DNA from: CAYWRO01 sp964460345 | GTDB taxonomy: Bacteria; Planctomycetota; Phycisphaerae; Phycisphaerales; UBA1924 | Direction: 5' to 3' | NCBI GenBank assembly: GCA_964460345.1 | Contig: CAYWRO010000032.1 | Coordinates: forward strand, 1-40,741 | Length of the DNA: 40,741 nt | Part shown: piece by piece, positions 32,372 through 39,946 of the stretch | How the letters are laid out: each line of letters begins with the position of its first letter | Position numbering within the stretch: the stretch's first letter is position 1 | The notes under the pieces: generated by a model | The model's database searches: none | What the model was told of the DNA's origin: nothing | What the model saw: only the letters and a program-made list of their open reading frames with translations | Made by a program: the position numbers and the translations under genes

Positions 32372-33274
32372 ATGCGCTCAGTCACAGCCAATCTGTCCGC
32401 GGCGGCCCTGCTCGCCTTTGCCGGCGCAGCAACCGCTCAGCCGGTCGTCGACGGCAGCATCGCCGGCGACGCCTACGGTCCGGCCCGCGCCGTTCAGACG
32501 GTCGAGACCGGCTTCGGTGACAACGCGAGCGAGTGGAACGCCGCCTACGGCGTCATCACGAACAATCGCCTGTACCTGACGCTCACCGGCAACCTGGAGT
32601 CCAACTTCAACAAGCTGGAGATCTTCATCGACTCGCGCGCCGGTGGGCACAACACGCTGACGGGCGCGCCGGGCAATGACGGATCCGGCAACATGGCCGG
32701 CCTCACGTTCGATACCGGCTTCGAGGCCGATTACCACCTGATCGTCCGCCGCGGCTTCGCACCAGGCGGCGTGTTCGACGTCGACTTTGCCGACCTGCAG
32801 GCCGGTACGTCGTCGGCCTACTTCAACCTGTTCAGCGGCAACGCGGAAGGCTCCGGCATGACCGGCACCGGCGTCAACGCCAGCCCGCTCGCCGTGGCCT
32901 ACGACAACAGCAACGTCGCCGGCATCGGCGGAAACACGGGAGCGGCCGCTGATCAGATGGCCGCACTGGCGGTGCTGACGGGCTTCGAAATCAGCATCGA
33001 TCTTGCCGATCTCGGGTGGAATGGCAACGACATTCGCGTGGTTGCTTTCCAAAACAACCAGGACCACAACTACGCCTCCAACCAGTTCCTCGGCGGCTTG
33101 CCGGTGGGGACGGGTAACCTCGGCGGTGACGGCACGGGCGCTTTCACCGGTGTGGCCAACTTCAACCTCAACGACTTTGCCGGCGACCAATTCTTCGTAG
33201 TCCCCGTCCCCGCGCCCGGGGCCGCGGGATTGGCGGCGCTGGGCGGCCTGATCGCCCTCCGGCGCAGGCGTTAA
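32372..33274 (+). CDS. Secreted protein with PEP-CTERM-like sorting tail
   Basis: 300 residues. Sec signal peptide MRSVTANLSAAALLAFAGAATAQ. The mature part is rich in Gly, Asn and Asp, likely a beta-sandwich: DGSIAGDAYGPARAVQT, ITNNRLYLTLTGNL, KLEIFIDSRAGGHNTL. The end is VPVPAPGAAGLAALGGL followed by IALRRRR: short Pro-rich motif, hydrophobic helix and Arg cluster, as in PEP-CTERM/exosortase substrates, here in the P-A-P-G-A-A variant common in Phycisphaerae. It is expected to be exported, processed by an exosortase-type protease and surface-attached. AGGAGA lies 5 bases before ATG 32372. Its strong promoter and structured leader suggest high, regulated expression. Confidence 0.88.
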   Translation: MRSVTANLSAAALLAFAGAATAQPVVDGSIAGDAYGPARAVQTVETGFGDNASEWNAAYGVITNNRLYLTLTGNLESNFNKLEIFIDSRAGGHNTLTGAPGNDGSGNMAGLTFDTGFEADYHLIVRRGFAPGGVFDVDFADLQAGTSSAYFNLFSGNAEGSGMTGTGVNASPLAVAYDNSNVAGIGGNTGAAADQMAALAVLTGFEISIDLADLGWNGNDIRVVAFQNNQDHNYASNQFLGGLPVGTGNLGGDGTGAFTGVANFNLNDFAGDQFFVVPVPAPGAAGLAALGGLIALRRRR

Positions 33275-33298
33275 CCTGGCGCACAGCGCGATACACAC

Positions 33299-33328
33299 GC
33301 GGGGCCGCGAGTTCATTCGCGGCCCCGC
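33299..33328. terminator. Strong bidirectional terminator
   Basis: Perfect 12-bp stem GCGGGGCCGCGA (33299-33310) and TCGCGGCCCCGC (33317-33328) with a 6-base loop, followed by TTCGTTTTGCTT. It lies between the convergent PEP-CTERM-like and nitrilase-family genes and can serve the plus strand best. Confidence 0.88.
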
Positions 33329-33361
33329 TTCGTTTTGCTTGCGCGATAAGCGAGCCGGCCT

Positions 33362-34171
33362 TCAGGTCAGCAATCGCATGTCCCGCCAGGCGGGGAACTC
33401 CTCGCGCCAGGTTCGGATCGCCGCGGCGTCAACCTCCACGGACAGCACGCCCGGTTCCGAGCCCATCTCGCCGAGCACCTCGCCCTTCGGGCCAACGGCT
33501 AGCGAGCCGCCCCCGTAGGCCAGGTGCGGGTCGTTTCCGCAACGGTTCACCCCAAGGACAACGGCCTGATTCTCGATCGCGCGAGCGATGAGCAGCGCCC
33601 GCCAGTGCACCGCGCGGGCCGAGGGCCAGTTCGCGCCGAGCGCAAATACCTGCGCCCCCATCTTCAAGCCGCGCCGGAACAACTCCGGGAAGCGAAGGTC
33701 GTAACAGACCGCCGGGCACACCGTGAGCCGTTCCCGCGCGGACGTGGCCGCTTCCTTCCCCTCCGCCCCAGCGGACCAGGGATAGACGCACAGGTCGTCT
33801 CCTCCCGTGAAACGCTCCGACTCGCGTCCGTAGGAGAAGGGGTGGATCTTGGCATACTCGCACAACAAGCGCCCATCCGGCCCCACGATCGTCGCCATGT
33901 TCCTGCCGCGGCCGTCCTCGCCGAGCAGAGTTCTGGAGCCGTGCACCGTGGCGCGCAGGTCACGGGCCAGGGCAAGCAGGAACTCCAGCGTGCACCCGTC
34001 GTGGTCAACGGTTCGCTCAAGCTGGAAACTAAAGCCCGTGTCGAACATCTCAGGGAGGACCAGCAGGTCTCCCGGTGAGATCGACGCCCCGGCCGCGGCT
34101 TCGCGCACCAGCCGGTAATTGGCAACCTTGTCTTCCCAAACAAGATCAAGCTGGAACAGGTGAGCGCGCAT
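33362..34171 (-). CDS. Nitrilase-superfamily hydrolase (omega-amidase-like)
   Basis: 269 residues. The catalytic triad is complete: Glu41 in VLPEMFDTGF, Lys108 in YAKIHPFSYG and Cys156 in VCYDLRFPELFR. The motifs TGFSF, KIHPFSYGRES and CYDLRFPE match the omega-amidase (YafV/Nit2) branch, which hydrolyses alpha-ketoglutaramate in methionine salvage and glutamine transamination; the branch assignment is inference. Length is typical. It diverges from the maf gene with about 170 bases between the starts and converges on the PEP-CTERM-like gene through a shared terminator. Confidence 0.9.
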   Translation of the reverse strand: MRAHLFQLDLVWEDKVANYRLVREAAAGASISPGDLLVLPEMFDTGFSFQLERTVDHDGCTLEFLLALARDLRATVHGSRTLLGEDGRGRNMATIVGPDGRLLCEYAKIHPFSYGRESERFTGGDDLCVYPWSAGAEGKEAATSARERLTVCPAVCYDLRFPELFRRGLKMGAQVFALGANWPSARAVHWRALLIARAIENQAVVLGVNRCGNDPHLAYGGGSLAVGPKGEVLGEMGSEPGVLSVEVDAAAIRTWREEFPAWRDMRLLT

Positions 34172-34344
34172 GGTGCTGAATCACAAAGGTTTGCGAGCCC
34201 TGCACGGACGGCATGCCCGTTGCATGGCGAACCGGAGACGATCCTATGACCCTTACAGACCTGCCGCGACACACGTCCGGCACGCGTGCTTCCAGCCGTC
34301 GAACGAACCTGCCCCGCCCGGGCGTGGTACACCACTGCAAGCGC

Positions 34345-34986
34345 ATGCCCCTTCACGCTCCCACCCTGCACCTGGCCAGTCGCTCCCCTCGTCGGCGACG
34401 CCTGTTGACCGAATACGGCATCCCGCACGAGGCCGTTGTGCCGGATGTCGACGATGCGGACCTGGCGCCCGGGGACGTCTCGCCAGCAGAGTGGGTCGCG
34501 GCCCTCGCTTATTTCAAGGCCGCGGCGACGCGCCCGATGCTCGCTGTCCGTCAGGGAGGGGATCCGACCGGTCTGGCGCTCGGGGCGGACACGGTCGTGC
34601 TGAAGGAGGGGCGGATCATCGGTCAGCCGCGGGACGCCGAGGAGGCGCTGGAGATCATCCGTTTGCTTGAGAATGGGCAGCACGAAGTGCTGACGGGCGT
34701 GGCCCTGGTGGACCTTTCCTCCGGCCGGCGCGACCTGTTCGTCGATCGCGCGCGCGTCCGGGTCGGCTCGATTGGCGGCGAGCGCATCGGCGAGTACATC
34801 GCCCGCGGCGGCTGGCGCGGCAAGGCGGGGGGCTACAACCTCATGGAGCGGATCCAGGACGGCTGGCCGATCGAATATGAGGGCGATCCGACCACCGTTA
34901 TGGGTCTGCCGATGCGGATTTTGCCGGCTCGGCTCGAAGCATTTGCTCGCGGATCGGCACTTGCCCCGGCCGTCGAACCGGCATGA
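34345..34986 (+). CDS. maf: Maf-like nucleotide pyrophosphatase
   Basis: Hydrolyses non-canonical or pyrimidine nucleoside triphosphates to monophosphates (dTTP/UTP pyrophosphatase type of the Maf/Ham1 fold). 213 residues: LASRSPRRRRLL (the SxSPRR motif), ALGADTVVLKEGRIIGQPRD, EVLTGVALVD and GWRGKAGGYNLMERIQDGWPIEYEGDPTTVMGLPM, which differs from the usual G-x-x-x-N-V-V-G-L-P only in detail. ATG 34345 precedes the SRSPRR motif correctly; the frame is open to 34213 but that stretch overlaps the promoter region. TACACC (34328-34333) could be the -10 box, leaving about a five-base leader. Confidence 0.92.
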   Translation: MPLHAPTLHLASRSPRRRRLLTEYGIPHEAVVPDVDDADLAPGDVSPAEWVAALAYFKAAATRPMLAVRQGGDPTGLALGADTVVLKEGRIIGQPRDAEEALEIIRLLENGQHEVLTGVALVDLSSGRRDLFVDRARVRVGSIGGERIGEYIARGGWRGKAGGYNLMERIQDGWPIEYEGDPTTVMGLPMRILPARLEAFARGSALAPAVEPA

Positions 34987-34988
34987 GG

Positions 34989-34994
34989 TAGACT
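34989..34994 (+). promoter_or_regulatory. -10 box TAGACT, 6 nt before ATG 35001
   Basis: TAGACT, six bases, ATG. It overlaps the end of maf (stop at 34986) and has the same sequence and spacing as the box at 18225. Confidence 0.55.
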
Positions 34995-35000
34995 GACTTC

Positions 35001-35450
35001 ATGCTCCCTCTGACAGCCCCCATACTTGCCCGGAGCACGGTGCTGCCCCCGTGGGTGGTCCTGCCGATCGCCGCGCTGGCGCTGCTGGTCATTGCGGCCC
35101 ACATCATGGCCATGTACGAAGTCGAGATGCCGATTCGTCGGCGTCGCATCCGCACAGCCAGCGGGCTGTTGATGATGTTGATCACCGGCCTGCTGGCGTA
35201 TGCGCTCAGCCTGGCGCCGGTCGGAGGCGAGGCGCCGCTTCGGCAGGATCACGCCAGCGTCTTCCTTCAGGTCTGGCTCATGATCATCGTGCTCATCGGC
35301 ATGGTGGTTCTGCTGGCCGGGCTGGATGCGATCGAGACGCTGCGGCTGGGTGTCCAGTCGCGCCGACAGATGCGCCGGCGACTCCGTGAAAACATGGAGC
35401 GGATTGTCGCCGAGCGACATCGCCTGCGGGCGCAGCACGACTCGGAGTAG
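35001..35450 (+). CDS. Small membrane protein of unknown function
   Basis: 149 residues with three likely TM helices (about 17-37, 52-72, 89-111) and a C-terminal basic region of about 35 residues (RRQMRRRLRENMERIVAERHRLRAQ) that is probably an amphipathic helix in the cytosol. No family recognised. It starts 14 bases after maf and precedes lpxK by 41 bases, so it may belong to envelope functions. It has its own start-proximal -10 box. Confidence 0.65.
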   Translation: MLPLTAPILARSTVLPPWVVLPIAALALLVIAAHIMAMYEVEMPIRRRRIRTASGLLMMLITGLLAYALSLAPVGGEAPLRQDHASVFLQVWLMIIVLIGMVVLLAGLDAIETLRLGVQSRRQMRRRLRENMERIVAERHRLRAQHDSE

Positions 35451-35478
35451 GGCTCCGCCACCTTGCGCCGGAGTGTGA

Positions 35479-35484
35479 TACTCT
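35479..35484 (+). promoter_or_regulatory. -10 box TACTCT, 7 nt before lpxK GTG
   Basis: TACTCT followed by seven bases and GTG 35492, giving the same start-proximal layout as other genes here. Confidence 0.5.
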
Positions 35485-35491
35485 GTTCGCC

Positions 35492-36661
35492 GTGGCCGAC
35501 TCGCCATTGACATCTCGCGGTCCGATCGTGCGCCGAGGACCGGTGCCGGCCGTGCTCGGCCGGCTGCTGGAGCCGCTGTACACCTTTGAGGTGAGCCGCC
35601 GCAACCGTCGCTACGACCGGGGCATCGGCGTCACGCGCGCAGGCGTGCCGGTGATCAGCGTGGGAAATCTCTCCGTGGGGGGAACCGGCAAGACGCCGAT
35701 GGTCACCCATCTGGCGCGGGAACTGCTTGAGGCGGGATACCACCCGGCGATTGCGATGCGCGGCTACGTCAAGGGGCGCGGAGCCGGGGCGCACGGCCAG
35801 ACCTCCGACGAGGCGCGCCAGTACCGTCGCATACTCGAAGACGTACCCATCATCGCGCAGCCGGATCGCGCTGCGGGCATTGCCGAGCTGCTTCGCGCGC
35901 AGGCGGAGGAGGGGAGCGGCCCGCGCGTGGATTGCGTCATTCTGGACGACGGCTTCCAGCATCGACGCCTGGCGCGCGATCTTGACATTGTGCTGATCGA
36001 CGTCATGCGCAGCCCGTTTGACGATCGCGTGCTTCCAGCAGGGTGGCTTCGCGAACCAGTGGCGGCTTTGAAGCGCGCCGACGCGGTGGTACTGACACAC
36101 GCGGAGCTGGCGACGCCGGAGCACCTCGCCGCGCTGCGGACCGACGTGTCGTCCGTTCATGGCAGGCCTCCGATCGCCGTCACGCGTCACCTGTGGACCG
36201 GCCTGCGCGTTGCCGAACCAACTCGCCGCGTGCCGGAGGTCGGCGTGACGGAGCAGGGACGCGAGCGGGCATGGGCAAATCAACTCCGCGCCGTCGACTA
36301 TCTCAGGGACAGGCGCGTCCTCGCGGTGTGCGCAATCGGAAGCCCAGAAGGGTTTCTCACCGCCGCGGCGGCCGCCAGCGGCAGCGTCGTGGGCCGCATC
36401 GTTCTCCCGGACCACGACCCCTACACCCCGAGGACGGTGGAGCGGATCGCGCGCGAGGCGGCCGGGGTCGACGTCATTCTCACGACGGAGAAGGATTGGT
36501 CGAAGTTGCGACGTCGTCGTCCGCCGGCGCGCGGCGCCGATGCTCATCGCACGTGGCCATGCCCGATCGTCCGCCCCGTGCTCACGCTGACATTCGACCA
36601 CGGCCGCGAAGCGCTGACGGCACGCGTGCTCGAAGCTGTGCGATCCTGGCGCTCTGCGTAA
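35492..36661 (+). CDS. lpxK: Tetraacyldisaccharide 4'-kinase
   Basis: Phosphorylates the 4' position of the lipid A disaccharide precursor at the inner membrane, in the Raetz pathway. 389 residues. The amphipathic N-terminus is present, then P-loop VGNLSVGGTGKTP (62-69), AIAMRGYVKG, DCVILDDGFQHRRLARDLDI (the DDGFQH motif), VLTTEKDWSKLR near the end. These support a full-length LpxK. The GTG start fits the family N-terminus (MADSPLTSRG...RLLEPLY). Its presence shows the organism makes lipid A and so has an outer membrane. Confidence 0.95.
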   Translation: MADSPLTSRGPIVRRGPVPAVLGRLLEPLYTFEVSRRNRRYDRGIGVTRAGVPVISVGNLSVGGTGKTPMVTHLARELLEAGYHPAIAMRGYVKGRGAGAHGQTSDEARQYRRILEDVPIIAQPDRAAGIAELLRAQAEEGSGPRVDCVILDDGFQHRRLARDLDIVLIDVMRSPFDDRVLPAGWLREPVAALKRADAVVLTHAELATPEHLAALRTDVSSVHGRPPIAVTRHLWTGLRVAEPTRRVPEVGVTEQGRERAWANQLRAVDYLRDRRVLAVCAIGSPEGFLTAAAAASGSVVGRIVLPDHDPYTPRTVERIAREAAGVDVILTTEKDWSKLRRRRPPARGADAHRTWPCPIVRPVLTLTFDHGREALTARVLEAVRSWRSA

Positions 36662-37084
36662 CCGCCGCGCAAAGGCCGGTTTCTTCAAGGCGAATGGGTC
36701 CAGATTCCACCTCGCGGCAGCGGGCTTCACGCGTGATTTGTGCGCACCAGTTGCCCCGCTTGGGGGAGGGTGAAGTTTCCACTTTCCGCAATGCCCGGGC
36801 GACGCGTCTGGTTGCTGCTTGCACGCCGCACACCGCCGTTTAGGCTAGGTGAACCATTCCACCGTGCGCAGCGCCGGTGAGAGTGACCGCCGCTCGCCGC
36901 AGCGCTCGGCGTTGAACTGGAGCCCACGAAGCCACAACGAGTGGTGCATCGGACGGAAGGACGAAGCGGACCTGCACACACGCCAACCTCGTCGTCACGG
37001 CGTTCGTGGAGACGAGGTTAGAACCGCGATCGGCGGTGTCCGCGAAGTGGCGGCGAAGAGACGCCGCGTGAACAGGAGCCAGAA
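36662..37084 (+). promoter_or_regulatory. 423-base intergenic region with promoter and structured leader
   Basis: No convincing gene in any frame. TTGCAC (36819-36824), a 16-base spacer and TAGGCT (36841-36846) form a plausible promoter for the redoxin gene with a leader of about 230 bases. A hairpin at 36985-37019 pairs AACCTCGTC with GACGAGGTT, then CACG with CGTG across a 2x2 GT/GA internal loop. A second hairpin pairs GCGGCG (37050-37055) with CGCCGC (37062-37067). AGGAG (37074-37078) is the ribosome binding site. The rest shows nothing I recognise. Confidence 0.45.
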
Positions 37085-37969
37085 ATGTTGCGACTGAGGA
37101 TGATGAGCGTTGGTGTGGCCGCTTGTGTCATGCTTGCCGGAACCGCGCTGGGACAGGGACAGCAGCCGACCAATCCGCGCCAGCCGGAGCAGCCCCGCCA
37201 GCCCGGTGACCAGCCCCGTACGCCGGATCGTCCCGACCGGCCGGGACAGCCGAGACAGCCTGACCAGCCCGACCGGCCGGGTCGCCAGCCTGGCCAGCAG
37301 CCCGGTCAGGAAGACCAGACGTCGAAGTGGAAGGTCGGCCAGGATGCGCCCGAGTTCAATCTCACCGATCTGGACGGCACGGAGCATTCGCTCGAGAAGT
37401 ACCAGGACCAGGTGCTCGTGCTTGTCTGGTGGAACCCCGAGTGCGAGCATGTCGAGCGCCAGTTCACCGAAGGCGCCATGCAGACCCTGCCCAACGAGTT
37501 CCGCAACCAGCAGGTCACTTTCCTGGCGATCAACTCGACGCAGGAAGGCGAAGAGGGCGGCGGCCGCGTCGCCAGCACCCGCGGCAAGACGGAGATGCGC
37601 ATGACGATGCCGATCCTTCTCGACATGGAGGGCGAGGCCGCCAAGGAGTACCACGTCCAGAAGGCGCCCACCGTCTTTGTGATCGATAAGGAAGGCAAGC
37701 TTGCCTACGCCGGCGCGATCGATGACTCGAAGTCCGGCCAGCCGGCCCGCAACAACTACCTGCGCGACGCCATCACGGCCGTGGTTTCCGACGGCACCGT
37801 CACCCGCAAGACCACGAAGGTCGAAGAAGGGTGCGACATCAAGGCCAAGGGCGGCGCCGACTCCATGGATCGCATGCCGCGCTCGCCGCGTGAACCCCGC
37901 GAGCCCCGGACCCCGAACGCTCCCGGCAGTGAGCCCCGTTCGCCCGGAAGCCCCACGAGCCCTAACTGA
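37085..37969 (+). CDS. Secreted redoxin/TlpA-like protein with Pro/Arg/Gln-rich flanks
   Basis: 294 residues. Signal peptide MLRLRMMSVGVAACVMLAGTALG. Residues 26-80 are low complexity, built of P-R-Q-P, P-D-R-P-type repeats. A thioredoxin/AhpC-TSA fold spans about 82-220: KVGQDAPEFNLTDLDGTEHSLEKY, VLVWWNPECEHVERQF (one Cys where CxxC is usual), KAPTVFVIDKEGKLAYAGAIDD. A second Cys in EEGCDIKAK matches the C-terminal G-C-x-I/V-K motif of planctomycete redoxins, so the redox pair may be these two distant cysteines. The C-terminal 40 residues are again Pro/Arg/Ser-rich. Likely periplasmic or surface redox protein; the partner is unknown. Confidence 0.82.
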   Translation: MLRLRMMSVGVAACVMLAGTALGQGQQPTNPRQPEQPRQPGDQPRTPDRPDRPGQPRQPDQPDRPGRQPGQQPGQEDQTSKWKVGQDAPEFNLTDLDGTEHSLEKYQDQVLVLVWWNPECEHVERQFTEGAMQTLPNEFRNQQVTFLAINSTQEGEEGGGRVASTRGKTEMRMTMPILLDMEGEAAKEYHVQKAPTVFVIDKEGKLAYAGAIDDSKSGQPARNNYLRDAITAVVSDGTVTRKTTKVEEGCDIKAKGGADSMDRMPRSPREPREPRTPNAPGSEPRSPGSPTSPN

Positions 37970-38005
37970 TCTCTCCGACCTCCTTGACGGATGAGATGCT
38001 GACGC

Positions 38006-38036
38006 CGCCGGCCGCGCCCACACAGCGCGGCCGGCG
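38006..38036. terminator. Bidirectional terminator
   Basis: Perfect 12-bp stem CGCCGGCCGCGC (38006-38017) and GCGCGGCCGGCG (38025-38036) with a 7-base loop, followed by TTGTTC. It lies between the convergent redoxin and FHA-PilB genes. Confidence 0.75.
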
Positions 38037-38086
38037 TTGTTCATGCGCAGGTGTCACAGTCACAAAATGCAGCGGGTCGCGGGAGA

Positions 38087-39700
38087 CTACCGGGCCGTCG
38101 CGACGCGATCGACCTCTTCCATGGTCGTCAGGCCGCGGGCGACCTGCTGCCAGCCGTTCTGCACGAGCGTGGTGAACATCCCCTGTTCGATCACGCCTTT
38201 CATCTTCGCGATGGTCGGCTCGGAAAGGATGACGTCGCGGAGTTCGTCGGAGAAGTCCAGCACCTCGAAAATCGCCTTGCGGCCGCGGTAGCCAGTCCGC
38301 AGGCACTGGATGCAGCCGGTCGCCGCGTAGACCTCGGTCTTGCCTTCCAGAAAGCGTCCCATGCGCGTCGCCTGTCCCGGCGTGACGCGGACGGGGCGGC
38401 GGCAGTTCTCGCACAGCAGTCTCACAAGCCGCTGGGCAATGATCACCTCCAGCGAGTTGGCCACCAGGAAGGGCTCGACGTTCAGGTCGAGGATGCGGAA
38501 GACGGAGGAAATGGTGTCCTTGGCGTGCACGGTCGAGAAGACGAGGTGGCCGGTCATCGCCGCCCGCATCGCGACCCGCGCCGTCTCCTCGTCGCGAATC
38601 TCGCCGACCAGGATCACGTCAGGATCCTGCCGCAGCACGCTCCGCAGCAGCGAGCCGAAGGTGTTGTCCTTCGCCGAGTCGACCGGAATCTGCGTGACGT
38701 TGTCGATCGAATACTCGACCGGGTCCTCGATGGTCACAACGTTCTTGCGTTCGCGGTCAATCGTGCGCAGCGCGTTGTAAAGCGTTGTTGTCTTGCCGGA
38801 TCCCGTCGGCCCGCAGCACAGGAGCATTCCCGAGTCCTGCTCGCAGACAGCCTTGACGCGCTCGTACATGTACGGCGGCAGGCCCATCTCCGTAAGCGAC
38901 TTGGGCGCATCGCGCTGGTCCAGCACGCGCAGCACGAGCTTCTGCCCGTGCACGCTCGGTGTAAATGACACGCGATAGTCGACGCGCCGGTCGTCCAGCT
39001 TCGTTGAGAAGTGTCCGTCCAGCACAACATCGCGCGCGTGCGGCTGAAACTGGCAGGCCGCTTTCACCAGGCCGAACAGAAGCTCTCCCACCTTGTTGGG
39101 CAACTCCGCCACGCTCACCATCTGGCCGTCCACGCGCATGCGGACGCTCATCATGTCGCCTTTCGGCTCCACGTGAATGTCGGTCGCACGCGCCTTGCTC
39201 GCGCCGATCAGCAGCAGTCGGCACGCCCGCGGCCCGTCCCCCTCCCCTTCCAGCGCCCGCGTCGCCTTGCCGCGCGAATCGATCAGGACCGACCGCGCAT
39301 CCAGCCCCCCCTTCGGCGGCAGCATGTCGATCAGCTCGCGCAGCTCAATCAGCCAGGGGGCATCCCCGCTTGCCTTTCCCTTGGCCTTGGTCTGCCGTTC
39401 CCGCAGCGTCTCCTCGGCATCGAGCACAAACTCATGGGACCCGATCCGGATGACGTCCCCCGGCGCCAGATCTGCGTCCTGGATGGCAATCCCATTCACC
39501 TTGGTGCCGTTGCGCGATCCCAGGTCGCGCACCCGGAAGCCGCCCATGCCGTTCGGCTCCACCACGCAGTGAAACCGGCTCAGCAGCACGTCATTGACGC
39601 AGATCACGTTCTCCGGATGGCGGCCGATCGTCACCGGCTTGGAGTCCAGCACCGTGCCGCTGGTGTCAGCGGTCAGGGGTGTAAGTTGATAGGTCGGCAC
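38087..39700 (-). CDS. FHA domain fused to GspE/PilB-type ATPase
   Basis: 537 residues. Residues about 5-95 are an FHA phosphothreonine-binding domain: VTIGRHPENVICVNDVLLSRFHCVVE, RVRDLGSRNGTKVNGI, GDVIRIGSHEFVL. The rest is a type II secretion/type IV pilus assembly ATPase: ATDIHVEPKG, Walker A GPTGSGKTTTLYNAL (about 299), Asp box/Walker B DPDVILVGEIRDEETA (about 363), His box TGHLVFSTVHAKD, and the zinc tetracysteine CENC...CIQC near 429-461. The usual N-terminal MshEN/T2SSE domain is replaced by FHA. GTG 39700 (VPTYQLTPL) with GGAG upstream is preferred; a frame open to 39853 adds 51 low-complexity residues. It probably powers pilus or secretion assembly under Ser/Thr-kinase control. Confidence 0.9.
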   Translation of the reverse strand: MPTYQLTPLTADTSGTVLDSKPVTIGRHPENVICVNDVLLSRFHCVVEPNGMGGFRVRDLGSRNGTKVNGIAIQDADLAPGDVIRIGSHEFVLDAEETLRERQTKAKGKASGDAPWLIELRELIDMLPPKGGLDARSVLIDSRGKATRALEGEGDGPRACRLLLIGASKARATDIHVEPKGDMMSVRMRVDGQMVSVAELPNKVGELLFGLVKAACQFQPHARDVVLDGHFSTKLDDRRVDYRVSFTPSVHGQKLVLRVLDQRDAPKSLTEMGLPPYMYERVKAVCEQDSGMLLCCGPTGSGKTTTLYNALRTIDRERKNVVTIEDPVEYSIDNVTQIPVDSAKDNTFGSLLRSVLRQDPDVILVGEIRDEETARVAMRAAMTGHLVFSTVHAKDTISSVFRILDLNVEPFLVANSLEVIIAQRLVRLLCENCRRPVRVTPGQATRMGRFLEGKTEVYAATGCIQCLRTGYRGRKAIFEVLDFSDELRDVILSEPTIAKMKGVIEQGMFTTLVQNGWQQVARGLTTMEEVDRVATAR

Positions 39701-39913
39701 CGTGGCTCCGGTGAGTGAGGGGGTCAGGTGAGTGCTTCTTCGCTCGCCCCCCGGCGCCCCGTCGAGTTCCAGATGCCGCTGCCGCGGCGGAGCGCGGTCC
39801 CGTGGGCCGCGAGGCGATGGATCTATCGTATCGGCTCGCTTCCCGTTCAGCACGAGACGCCCCCCCGAAAGGGGCCACCCGGACAGCCCCGCGCCACTGC
39901 CAAACCCCCCGGA

Positions 39914-39932
39914 GTCGGCTCCTGGAGCCGAC
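39914..39932. repeat. Perfect 9-bp palindrome upstream of serS
   Basis: GTCGGCTCC (39914-39922), T, GGAGCCGAC (39924-39932). It lies directly before the serS -10 box, at the place of a -35 box. It could be an operator, or a copy of a dispersed palindromic repeat. Confidence 0.6.
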
Positions 39933-39933
39933 C

Positions 39934-39939
39934 TACCCT
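39934..39939 (+). promoter_or_regulatory. -10 box TACCCT, 7 nt before serS ATG
   Basis: TACCCT followed by seven bases and ATG 39947; no ribosome binding site. The remainder of the 246-base divergent gap from 39701 shows nothing else clear. Confidence 0.45.
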
Positions 39940-39946
39940 CGATGCG

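Noticed and set aside
4738..35484. TTG-N11-TA spacing (TTGACG/TTGCAG/TTGCGC 7-9 bases before -10 boxes at 4738, 11240, 18211, 35464)
   Set aside because: The same spacing is absent before most other start-proximal boxes (clpS, mlaF, DUF4190, serS), so it looks like chance and not a new promoter class.
36727..36981. 84-residue minus-strand frame in the lpxK-redoxin gap, and an 82-residue plus frame at 36849-37097
   Set aside because: No family likeness, no promoter or ribosome binding site, and the plus frame covers the structured leader of the redoxin gene.
37160..37320. Possible tandem DNA repeat in the redoxin gene
   Set aside because: The repetition is at protein level (P-R-Q-P, P-D-R-P units) with irregular period; DNA copies are not regular enough to call a repeat array.
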